NCBI GenBank assembly: GCA_964437945.1
Contig: CAYTJF010000171.1
Coordinates: 1 to 13,214, forward strand
Reading direction: 5' to 3'
Origin: Granulosicoccus sp964437945
GTDB lineage: Bacteria; Pseudomonadota; Gammaproteobacteria; Granulosicoccales; Granulosicoccaceae
DNA: 13,214 nucleotides
Position numbers and translations under genes: made by a program
The notes under the pieces: generated by a model
What the model was told of the DNA's origin: nothing
What the model saw: the letters and a program-made list of their open reading frames with translations, nothing else
Databases searched by the model: none
Part shown: positions 6,931-13,214 of the stretch, one piece after another
How the letters are laid out: each line of letters begins with the position of its first letter
Numbering within the stretch: position 1 is the first letter of the stretch

Positions 6931-7689
6931 ATGGCACGCGCAAATCGACACTTTATTCCCGGACAAGTCTGGCACCTGACGCATCGTTGTCATGAACAGA
7001 ATTGGTTGCTTAGGTTCGCAAAGGATCGACGGCGCTGGTTGTACTGGTTATATGAAGCCAGAAAGCGCTATGGTTTGCTTGTATTGAACTACGTAATTAC
7101 CTCAAATCATATTCATTTGTTGGTGAAAGATAGGGGCGATAGTGAAATCGGGCGAAGTATGCAACTTATCGCTGGCCGCACAGCGCAAGAATATAACCAG
7201 CGAAAATCGCGCCGTGGTGCATTCTGGGAAGATCGATATCATTCAACGGCTGTGCAAACAACCGATCATCTGCATCGCTGCATTACCTATATCGATTTGA
7301 ATATGGTTCGGGCCGGTGCGGTGGAACATCCGAAACAGTGGGTGCATGGAGGATATGCTGAGCTACAGGCGCCATCATGTCGTTATAAACGAGTTGACTA
7401 TGAAACTTTGATGCTGTTGCTTGATATGAATTCGATGGAACAATTACGAAAGACTCGTGATCATTGGGTTGCGTCTGAAATAGCATCTGGTCATTTAGCT
7501 CGACAACCTGTATGGACCGAATCTGTTGCCGTGGGAAGCGAAGATTTTATCGAGTCAATGCTACCGCAACTGAGCTACCGAAACCCCAGTCGTAAATTGC
7601 GGCAGTTAGAGGAATGTTGTGTATTACGAGAGACAACACAACCTTACACTGCGTTTTCGACGTACAAAACGAATTCTAAGCGCCCATAG
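6931..7689 (+). CDS. REP-associated tyrosine transposase (RAYT, Y1_Tnp/HUH family)
   Basis: Single-strand DNA endonuclease-like protein of the Y1 HUH superfamily, 252 residues. The metal-binding HxH is H60-I-H62 in SNHIHLL. A candidate catalytic tyrosine is Y120 in TYIDLNMVRAG, the usual RAYT signature. AFWEDRYHS (97-105) is another family block. The C-terminal part includes VAVGSEDFIE (199-208), a block I recall from longer RAYTs. The start is well supported by GGAGG (6920-6924), 6 bases upstream, although that site could be masked by a small hairpin. The reading frame is intact and all key residues are present, so the protein may be active. The last 17 or so codons lie inside a 118-bp repeat whose second copy follows directly. 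The gene is co-directional with ugp but separated from it by repeats. Confidence 0.9.
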   Translation: MARANRHFIPGQVWHLTHRCHEQNWLLRFAKDRRRWLYWLYEARKRYGLLVLNYVITSNHIHLLVKDRGDSEIGRSMQLIAGRTAQEYNQRKSRRGAFWEDRYHSTAVQTTDHLHRCITYIDLNMVRAGAVEHPKQWVHGGYAELQAPSCRYKRVDYETLMLLLDMNSMEQLRKTRDHWVASEIASGHLARQPVWTESVAVGSEDFIESMLPQLSYRNPSRKLRQLEECCVLRETTQPYTAFSTYKTNSKRP

Positions 7690-7754
7690 CAGCCGATAAA
7701 ACCTAATATCAAATGGGTAATCAACGACTTATGATGGTCCGACCCCATTACCGC
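7637..7754 (+). repeat. Right tandem repeat, copy 1 (includes RAYT 3' end)
   Basis: 118-bp unit starting CACAACC inside the RAYT gene, crossing its TAG stop and ending with the ATGGTCCGACCCC motif (7734-7746) plus ATTACCGC. It is followed without a gap by a second copy. Hand alignment gives about 12 substitutions and one 1-bp indel, roughly 90% identity. Confidence 0.85.
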
Positions 7755-7808
7755 CACAACCCTTATATCGCATTTTCGACATAGAAAACGAATTCTAAGC
7801 GCCTATAG
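7755..7808 (+). pseudogene. Duplicated, broken 3' end of the RAYT gene
   Basis: Read in the RAYT frame from 7761, this encodes PYIAFST, then a TAG stop (7782-7784), then KTNSKRL and TAG. The intact gene has PYTAFSTYKTNSKRP and stop. A TAC tyrosine codon (7663-7665) is thus TAG in the copy. The fragment has no start and is a by-product of the 118-bp tandem duplication. Confidence 0.75.
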
Positions 7809-7873
7809 CAACCGATAAAACCTAATATCAAATGGATAATCAACGACTTACGATGGTCCGACCCCGCTACCGC
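7755..7873 (+). repeat. Right tandem repeat, copy 2
   Basis: 119-bp second copy, ending with ATGGTCCGACCCC (7853-7865) and GCTACCGC. It finishes one base before the stop codon of the oppositely oriented fused ATPase gene. The longest identical runs are AAAACGAATTCTAAGCGCC and CCGATAAAACCTAATATC. Confidence 0.85.
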
Positions 7874-7874
7874 T

Positions 7875-10013
7875 CTACCGGTCGAAGCTTAGGACGGGGT
7901 CCATTTGATCCAGTTTTTGTTGGCTTAGGTGGCACTTGATGAAGTGACCATTTGATAGCTGGCGCTCTTCGGGGAGCTGGGTTTCGCACAGGTTGCCTTC
8001 GACTTCGTTTTTGTAGCTGCAACGGGTCTGAAACGGGCAGCCTGTGGGTGGGTTCATGGCTGATGGGATGTCGCCATCGAGTACGATGTGTTTTTTAGTT
8101 ACGCTGGTATCGGCGATAGGTATGGCAGACAACAGTGCTTCGGTGTAGGGGTGGTACGGTGGCGCGAATATTTCGTCGGTTGTGCCTTGTTCAACGATAT
8201 GCCCAAGATACATAACCACAACCCGATCAGCTATGTATCGAACCACCGATAAATCGTGACTGATGAACAGCATGGTTGTTTTCGCTTCGCGCTGGATTTC
8301 CATTAGCAACTCGGTTACCGCCGCCTGAACAGATACATCAAGAGCCGATACGGGTTCGTCCGCAACGACTACTCGAGGTTGTCCGGCAAAAGCCCGCGCC
8401 ACACCAATGCGTTGCTTTTGCCCACCGGATAATTGTCTGGGCATGCGATCGGCAAAAGCCCGGGGCAATTTAACCAGATCGAGTAGCTTGAGCATGCGTT
8501 CATGCCGATCATCGAGTGAATCGCCAATGTTAAATTTTTCAAGGGTTCGGATAATTTGCGAACCAACGGTGTGGCTTGGGTTTAATGTGTCGAACGGGTT
8601 TTGAAATACCATTTGCACCGACGCAACCGTTTCAGTGTTTCGTTCCGTTACATCAGTATCGCCAATGGTGACACCGTCTAATGTCACTTCACCATCAGTG
8701 CCTGTTTCCAAACCCAGTAGTACTTTAGCAAGCGTTGATTTACCACATCCGGATTCACCAACAATAGCAACCGTCTCTGATTCACGCGCTTGCAAGGTGA
8801 TTGACTCGTTGGCCTTCACTGTGCGTTTATCACCACCACCAAACATGGCGTTGGCGGCAACACTGTAGTATTTCTTCAAATTTTTAACATCGAGTACCAC
8901 TTCTCCAGGTTCTGCTGGGTCTGTAACAATGGGGCGTTCGGGCTCTGCACTCCAATCAATTTCGTTTATACGCGTACAACGAGACATGTGGTCCGGATCT
9001 TCATCGACAGGCGTCATGCGCACAGCATGTGCATTACATTTTTGTTCATCAAAATGTTCGCAACGTGGACCGAAGTTACAGCCATGAGGGCGTTCCATTG
9101 GCAAAGGAAGCTGTCCGGGAATAGCAACCAGAGGTCGGGTATTTTTATCAGCGCCTGGCAGCGGTATGGAATTGAATAAGCCTTGCGTATACGGGTGGCG
9201 CATTCGATCAAATACTTCTTTTACTTCGCCGGTTTCAACCGCTTCGCCTGAGTACATTACTGTTATGCGATCGCATGTTTCCAGAATCAATCCCAAGTTG
9301 TGCGAGATGAACAACATGGACGTGCCTGTCTCGCGAGCCAGTTCTTTTATCAATTGCACAATACCCGCTTCCACGGTTACATCAAGTGCTGTGGTTGGCT
9401 CGTCAAGTAACAGCAGGTCAGGCTTTGATAACAATGCCATGGCAATGACAATACGCTGCTGTTGTCCTCCGGAAATTTGATGTGGATAGGCATTCATAAC
9501 GCGAGCAGGGTCAGGTAGCTTTACCGCATCGAGTAAATCTAGCGAACGTTTGTAAGCATCTGCTTTAGATGTGCCTTCATGAATCATTGGTACTTCCATG
9601 AGCTGCTTACCAACCTTCATAGCAGGGTTAAGTGATGCCATGGGTTCTTGATAAATCATCGCGATTTTCGAACCGCGAATATCACGAAGTTCCTCTTCGC
9701 TCATCTCTCCCATATCGCGGCCCTGGAATTTTATTGAGCCACCAACAATCTTGCCGCGATTACCCATGTCGCGCATGATGCCCAATGCCACTGTGGATTT
9801 ACCGCAGCCTGATTCGCCAACAAGCCCCATGGTTTCTCCAGGCATGACCTTGCAGGAGAAATCCATCACCGCAGGAATTTCACCAGCGCGCACAAAAAAC
9901 GAAATGTTGAGCTTGTCGATTTCCAGAATCGGTGATTGTGTATCGACAACTGGCGCGCCGTCAGGGCCCAGGATAGTTTGGTCGGCTGTTGTACTCATGG
10001 CGCTATCGCTCAT
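7875..10013 (-). CDS. Fused double ATPase of a dipeptide/oligopeptide-type ABC importer (DppD-DppF-like)
   Basis: Cytoplasmic protein carrying both nucleotide-binding domains of a peptide-type importer in one 712-residue chain. Domain 1: Walker A GESGCGKS (66-73), signature SGGQQQR (181-187), Walker B LLLDEP (D204, E205), switch H238. Domain 2: Walker A GESGCGKS (419-426), signature LSGGQKQR (528-535), Walker B VVADEP (D552, E553), switch H586. Each is followed by an oligo_HPY C-terminal domain with four cysteines (C312, C318, C326, C346 and C659, C665, C676, C694). In related OppD/DppD proteins such cysteines hold an iron-sulfur cluster. The start at 10013 has AAGGGGAG (10021-10028 on this strand) about 7 bases upstream. 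A further in-frame ATG at 10058 would overlap the upstream permease gene and lacks that spacing. Substrate is not determined, as peptide, nickel, opine and glutathione systems share this architecture. Confidence 0.92.
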   Translation of the reverse strand: MSDSAMSTTADQTILGPDGAPVVDTQSPILEIDKLNISFFVRAGEIPAVMDFSCKVMPGETMGLVGESGCGKSTVALGIMRDMGNRGKIVGGSIKFQGRDMGEMSEEELRDIRGSKIAMIYQEPMASLNPAMKVGKQLMEVPMIHEGTSKADAYKRSLDLLDAVKLPDPARVMNAYPHQISGGQQQRIVIAMALLSKPDLLLLDEPTTALDVTVEAGIVQLIKELARETGTSMLFISHNLGLILETCDRITVMYSGEAVETGEVKEVFDRMRHPYTQGLFNSIPLPGADKNTRPLVAIPGQLPLPMERPHGCNFGPRCEHFDEQKCNAHAVRMTPVDEDPDHMSRCTRINEIDWSAEPERPIVTDPAEPGEVVLDVKNLKKYYSVAANAMFGGGDKRTVKANESITLQARESETVAIVGESGCGKSTLAKVLLGLETGTDGEVTLDGVTIGDTDVTERNTETVASVQMVFQNPFDTLNPSHTVGSQIIRTLEKFNIGDSLDDRHERMLKLLDLVKLPRAFADRMPRQLSGGQKQRIGVARAFAGQPRVVVADEPVSALDVSVQAAVTELLMEIQREAKTTMLFISHDLSVVRYIADRVVVMYLGHIVEQGTTDEIFAPPYHPYTEALLSAIPIADTSVTKKHIVLDGDIPSAMNPPTGCPFQTRCSYKNEVEGNLCETQLPEERQLSNGHFIKCHLSQQKLDQMDPVLSFDR

Positions 10014-10026
10014 TAATTGGCTCCCC

Positions 10027-11181
10027 TTAGTCTCGTAGAGATTCTTCGCGCAAGCCATCGGCGAGCAGATTTAATCCCAACACCAACGACATTAAAGCTA
10101 ATGCCGGTGGTAGTGCAGGGTGCGGATAGACAGCGAGTAGTTTTCGACCTTCGTTAATGGTCATTCCCCAATCAGGGCTCTCAGGCGATACGCCAAGGCC
10201 GAAAAAGCCAAGGGTGCCGAGCAGGATAGTTGTGTAACCGATACGTAAACAGAAATCAACAATCAGTGGTCCACGTGCATTGGGCAGCACTTCCCACAGC
10301 ATGATGTACCACGGTTTCTCACCTCTGGTTTGAGCAGCAGCGACATAGTCTCGTGTTTTTATATCCGCGACCAGGCCACGAACAATTCGAAAAACGGTGG
10401 GTGAATTAACGAATACCACCGAGACAAAAATATTCAACAGGTTCGGATCCATATAGAAAACACCGAGCGGGTCGGCATTGAAGGCCAGACCCGAGTAGGC
10501 CCAAAAACCAAGCACTAATGTGATACCCAGCAGAATGGTTAACTTGGTTGGTTGTTCTTGAAATCTCGACCAAAACAACAACACAAAAAATATGATTGGA
10601 AACAGAAATAAAACGCCAGACAAATACAGCGGTATACCAGTAGAGCGAATTTCGGGTGTTACCAATAAGAAGAACAACAAAATGACAGGAAATGCCAGAA
10701 CAAGGTTAGCTAGAAAGCTAAGTACCGTATCCAACTTGCCTCCGTAAAAGCCTGCGGGAAGGCCAAGCGTAATGCCCACCATAAATGCAAACAAGGTTGC
10801 CGCAGGTGCTATGACAAGTACGATGCGGCTGCCCATAACCATGCGGCTGAACACATCACGTGCCAGATTGTCGCCGCCGAGTAAGTAGTAACTGCCTTCC
10901 ATGCCGTTTACTGGCCAGCCGGGTTTTTTATTCTTCATACCAGAGATCTGGCTTAGCGGATCCATGGTGATAATGGAGTCTGCGAATATAGCGGTCAGTA
11001 TCCAGAACAAGACCAAGATCAGTCCAACGATCCCGATAGGGCTGGTGAACAATCTGCCATACAATCCAAGCTTCTTTTGAAACACAATTGAGATGGCCAA
11101 AATGACCACAAGTCCAATCCATACTGGCATGAACTGACCAAGAATTGACGTGAATATATCTGCTGCGGGTAATCTGTCCAT
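10027..11181 (-). CDS. Peptide-type ABC transporter permease, DppC/OppC-like, enlarged
   Basis: Inner-membrane permease, partner of the DppB-like protein. The OppC family signature includes LLGGDNLARDVFSRMVMGSR (100-119), the EAA loop VAAAQTRGEKPWYIMLWEVLP (280-300) and LGTLGFFGLGVSPESPDWG (321-339). At 384 residues it is well above the usual roughly 300. The extra length lies in an additional N-terminal hydrophobic segment (about 18-34, before the standard helix at 50-68) and in an insertion with hydrophobic stretches around 180-230, placed between the usual helices 3 and 4. The start has GAGGAGA (11187-11193 on this strand), which overlaps the TGA stop of the upstream permease 10 bp away. 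Its own TAA sits inside the Shine-Dalgarno of the ATPase gene. Both overlaps point to translational coupling. Confidence 0.9.
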   Translation of the reverse strand: MDRLPAADIFTSILGQFMPVWIGLVVILAISIVFQKKLGLYGRLFTSPIGIVGLILVLFWILTAIFADSIITMDPLSQISGMKNKKPGWPVNGMEGSYYLLGGDNLARDVFSRMVMGSRIVLVIAPAATLFAFMVGITLGLPAGFYGGKLDTVLSFLANLVLAFPVILLFFLLVTPEIRSTGIPLYLSGVLFLFPIIFFVLLFWSRFQEQPTKLTILLGITLVLGFWAYSGLAFNADPLGVFYMDPNLLNIFVSVVFVNSPTVFRIVRGLVADIKTRDYVAAAQTRGEKPWYIMLWEVLPNARGPLIVDFCLRIGYTTILLGTLGFFGLGVSPESPDWGMTINEGRKLLAVYPHPALPPALALMSLVLGLNLLADGLREESLRD

Positions 11182-11191
11182 TGTCGTCTCC

Positions 11192-12244
11192 TCAGCTCAC
11201 CCGAATCCGTGGATTTAGAAAAACGTATCCAATATCGGAAATTAGTTGAGTTATTAAAACAACGACGACTGCGACAACAGAGCAAGCCAGCAACAACTCA
11301 ATATCGTTGTTGCCAACCGCTGCAACCAGCGTCCAGCCAAACCCTTTAAAATTGAACAGGGTTTCGATGATAACGACACCGGTCAGTAAATAAGGTATTT
11401 GCAAAACGATAACCGTAAAAGGGGCAATCATGGCATTGCGTAAGGCGTGTTTTAAAACAACGCCGTAAAAACTCAAGCCTTTTAGTCTTGCCGTTCGAAT
11501 GTATTGCTCTTGCATCACTTCGGCCATTGAGGCGCGCGTCATTCGAGCAATGTATCCCAGCCCATACAAGGCCAACGCAACAACCGGGAGAGTAAAGTTC
11601 TCGAAGGTGACGTTTTCCATCGCTGTGGCTGAGGTACCTTTAAACCATCGAAGCCCACCGGCTTTACTGGCGAAAACGACGATTAATATCACACCCCCTA
11701 CATATTCAGGTGTTGAAGTTGTTAGTATAGAAAAAGTGGATAGCGAGCGATCCGTTTTTGAACCTTCCCGCATGCCGGCAATGATGCCGATAACGAGCGA
11801 GATGGGAACCATAACGAGCATGACGGCCAACATCAATTTTGAGGTATGCCCAAGTTTTTCTTTGATGATGCCGCTAATTTCTTCTTTAAAGACCAATGAG
11901 CGTCCCCAATGACCTTGAATAATTCCGCAGAACTTTGGTGCTTCGTTAGTCTGTGCATCTTTATAGCGAAGACAACGGCCTGTTACCTTGTTTGTATCCG
12001 CGTCAGTGCGCACCCATCCAGGCATAACGCCTAGCCACTGACCGTAGCGAGAAAACAAGGGTTGGCGATACCCATTTTTGTCTAACCACGAATTAACTTC
12101 AACATCCGTCATACGCATGTTGCCTTCGCTCTTGGCGAGCTTTTCAAGGTTAGGTTCGAGATTGGTTAGGAAGAATACGGCAAAGGTAAGACACAAGGCG
12201 GTAAGCAACATCACGCCGGTTCGTTTGATAAGGAATATGCCCAT
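11192..12244 (-). CDS. Peptide-type ABC transporter permease, DppB/OppB-like
   Basis: Inner-membrane permease of 350 residues. Seen: N-terminal helix (about 8-27), a long periplasmic loop (28-135), then helices near 136-157, 181-193, 218-237, 271-295 and 317-335. The EAA-like loop is MQEQYIRTARLKGLSFYGVV (244-263), followed by KHALRNA. The terminal ETLFNFKGFG (294-303) is the OppB signature corresponding to E-x-x-F-x-x-x-G-x-G. Compared with OppB (about 306), the periplasmic loop carries roughly 30 extra residues (about 75-108) with two cysteines, C91 and C106, that could form a disulfide. The Shine-Dalgarno is poor: AAAAGG lies about 14 bases upstream of the ATG. It is first after an intrinsic terminator, so its transcription depends on read-through or a promoter in 12245-12354 that I could not define. 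Confidence 0.9.
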   Translation of the reverse strand: MGIFLIKRTGVMLLTALCLTFAVFFLTNLEPNLEKLAKSEGNMRMTDVEVNSWLDKNGYRQPLFSRYGQWLGVMPGWVRTDADTNKVTGRCLRYKDAQTNEAPKFCGIIQGHWGRSLVFKEEISGIIKEKLGHTSKLMLAVMLVMVPISLVIGIIAGMREGSKTDRSLSTFSILTTSTPEYVGGVILIVVFASKAGGLRWFKGTSATAMENVTFENFTLPVVALALYGLGYIARMTRASMAEVMQEQYIRTARLKGLSFYGVVLKHALRNAMIAPFTVIVLQIPYLLTGVVIIETLFNFKGFGWTLVAAVGNNDIELLLACSVVAVVVVLITQLISDIGYVFLNPRIRVS

Positions 12245-12354
12245 TCGTGTGTAAGACCTTTTGGATCGGTGGGTAAACTATCTGACTGAGCCTATCGATC
12301 TAAAGTTCAAACAAGTTCAAATGAATCACGAGATCTTACAAACTCACAGCTACT

Positions 12355-12384
12355 AAAAAAAGGGCTGTCAAAAGACAGCCCTTT
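12355..12384 (-). terminator. Intrinsic terminator after the binding-protein gene
   Basis: Read on the minus strand, AAAGGGCTGTC (12384-12374) pairs with GACAGCCCTTT (12369-12359) around a TTTT loop. This is a perfect 11-bp stem followed by a T-run down to 12355. It lies 20 bp past the stop of the substrate-binding protein and 110 bp before the DppB-like start, inside what is otherwise a co-directional operon. The stem is flanked by A and T runs on both sides, so some activity in the opposite direction is possible but irrelevant here. Partial termination would give more binding protein than permease. Confidence 0.85.
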
Positions 12385-12404
12385 CTTGCTCTAACGTAAC
12401 TGGA

Positions 12405-13214
12405 TTAAGCTTCTTTCCAGTACATATCTTGAGGGCGATACTCAAACGTGATGTGGTGGTCGCATCCACCAAGGTTTGGCTTGGTGTAATTACTTAGCGT
12501 GCGCCAGTATGGCTGAACAACAACGCCTTCGTCCTGCATGATCTTTTCAAGCTTCGCAACCACTTCACGTCGCTTATCGACATCGGCAATGCCCACAGCT
12601 TCAGCAAGCGTTTTGTCGAATTCCTCGTTGTTAAAACCTGCTTCGTTCCATGCTTCACCAGAGCGATAAGCAAGGCCAAGTATCTGAACACCGAGTGGTC
12701 GGTGGTTCCAGTTGGTAGAGGAGTAAGGGTACTTCACCCAATCGTTCCAGAAGGTAGAACCTGGTAGCACGGTACGCTTGACTTTAATGCCAGCTTTGCG
12801 CAATTGATCAGCAACAGCGTCTGTGGTGTCTTTGCGATAGCCAGCGTCAAGAGAGATTAGCTCGTGCTCGAAATCAGCCATACCGGCTTCTTCCATTAGC
12901 GCTTTAGCACCCTCAGGATCGACCGGTTGAGGAGGTAGTTCTGCATAGTCTGGGTGCATAGGACCAACGTGATGGTTTTCAGCTGGAATACCTACTCCGC
13001 CAACACCAAGTTCCAAACAGATGGAGTTATCAATGCCCATTTGCAATGCTTTGCGAACACGCACATCTTCGTACGGTTTTTTGCCATCGATTTCTGCAGC
13101 CTGGTTTGGACGAATAACAATGGTTGCAGCTGTTACGATGTCGTTCTTGGACCAGTCATCCAGTGTTTCAAACAGCTCAAGAATCTCACTACCTTCTGCG
13201 CTGTACATGGCATC
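12405..13214 (-). CDS. Peptide-type ABC transporter substrate-binding protein (SBP_bac_5), partial
   Basis: C-terminal 269 residues of a periplasmic solute-binding protein of the DppA/OppA type (family 5). The N-terminus and signal peptide lie beyond the window edge. An ATG near the edge (13206-13208) is internal, since the frame continues upstream with GAT GCC. Family features: PYEDVRVRKALQMGID, the standard block before the last domain; PEGAKALMEEAGM; a helix DAVADQLRKAGIKVK; and the late EAGFNNEEFDKTLAEA plus KLEKIMQDEGVVVQPYW. Complete members are usually 500-550 residues, so about half is seen. The fold does not give the ligand, which may be a peptide or another small molecule. It is the most upstream gene visible of the minus-strand operon. 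Confidence 0.9.
   Translation of the reverse strand, partial: DAMYSAEGSEILELFETLDDWSKNDIVTAATIVIRPNQAAEIDGKKPYEDVRVRKALQMGIDNSICLELGVGGVGIPAENHHVGPMHPDYAELPPQPVDPEGAKALMEEAGMADFEHELISLDAGYRKDTTDAVADQLRKAGIKVKRTVLPGSTFWNDWVKYPYSSTNWNHRPLGVQILGLAYRSGEAWNEAGFNNEEFDKTLAEAVGIADVDKRREVVAKLEKIMQDEGVVVQPYWRTLSNYTKPNLGGCDHHITFEYRPQDMYWKEA

Larger units (their letters stand above)
6462..7873 (+). mobile_element. RAYT gene with flanking REP-type motifs and direct repeats
   Basis: This composite unit holds one RAYT gene. On the left are GGGTCGGACCAT motifs at 6463-6474, 6584-6595 and 6605-6616. On the right the reverse complement ATGGTCCGACCC(C) occurs at 7734-7746 and 7853-7865. The outermost motifs therefore face each other, as in a BIME-like arrangement. 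RAYTs are known as domesticated relatives of IS200/IS605 transposases that act on REP sequences. Assigning this motif as the REP of this RAYT is inference from proximity and orientation. There is no second transposase gene and no target-site duplication that I can see. Confidence 0.65.

Noticed and set aside
6462..7865. Classical insertion sequence with terminal inverted repeats
   Set aside because: The opposed GGGTCGGACC motifs mimic terminal repeats, but the gene is a Y1 HUH-type RAYT, whose relatives do not use such ends. No target-site duplication is visible.
7889..7902. GGACGGGGTCCAT at the end of the ATPase gene as a further REP-type motif
   Set aside because: It resembles GGGGTCGGACCAT only in scrambled order and lies within the coding sequence. 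It was not counted as a copy.
10014..10058. An upstream in-frame ATG that would lengthen the fused ATPase by 15 residues
   Set aside because: It lies inside the preceding permease gene, and the added residues are translated from that gene's end. The ATG at 10013 has a proper Shine-Dalgarno (AAGGGGAG) at good distance.
13206..13208. ATG near the window edge as the start of the binding protein
   Set aside because: The frame stays open to the edge, and the protein lacks a signal peptide and the N-terminal half of the family. The gene is cut by the window.

Overview
The window looks like chromosomal DNA of a Gram-negative bacterium, most likely a gammaproteobacterium and possibly marine. The basis is E. 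coli-like UgpB/A/E/C proteins, a classic signal peptide, good Shine-Dalgarno sites, moderate GC, and a REP-associated tyrosine transposase (RAYT). The species cannot be named from the sequence alone.

Layout. (1) 144-1562 (+): a group II PLP-dependent decarboxylase of the aromatic amino acid type, standing alone. (2) 1970-6457 (+): a four-gene ABC importer, ugpB-ugpA-ugpE-ugpC, predicted to take up sn-glycerol-3-phosphate or glycerophosphodiesters. ugpA, ugpE and ugpC are translationally packed. A 358-bp non-coding gap full of degenerate repeats and hairpins separates them from ugpB. (3) 6462-7873: a RAYT gene (6931-7689) flanked by short GGGTCGGACC-type motifs. Two direct-repeat pairs frame it, about 98 bp on the left and about 118 bp on the right. 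The right pair is a tandem duplication that includes the last codons of the transposase. (4) 7875-13214 (-): a dipeptide/oligopeptide-type (Dpp/Opp family) ABC importer. In transcription order it holds a substrate-binding protein (cut by the window edge), two permeases and one fused double ATPase. A textbook intrinsic terminator lies between the binding-protein gene and the first permease gene.

The two transport operons converge on the RAYT/REP block. Its motifs begin 4 bp after the ugpC stop codon and end 9 bp before the fused-ATPase stop codon. In each importer the periplasmic binding protein delivers substrate to a permease heterodimer powered by cytoplasmic ATPase domains. UgpC would act as a homodimer. 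The fused ATPase supplies both nucleotide-binding domains in one chain.

Most of the coding content belongs to well-known families, and I do not see a clearly new multi-gene system. The most unusual parts are the architecture of the RAYT/REP block, the repeat-rich ugpB-ugpA spacer with two mutually exclusive hairpins next to the ugpA start, the in-operon terminator, and the non-standard insertions in both Dpp/Opp-type permeases.
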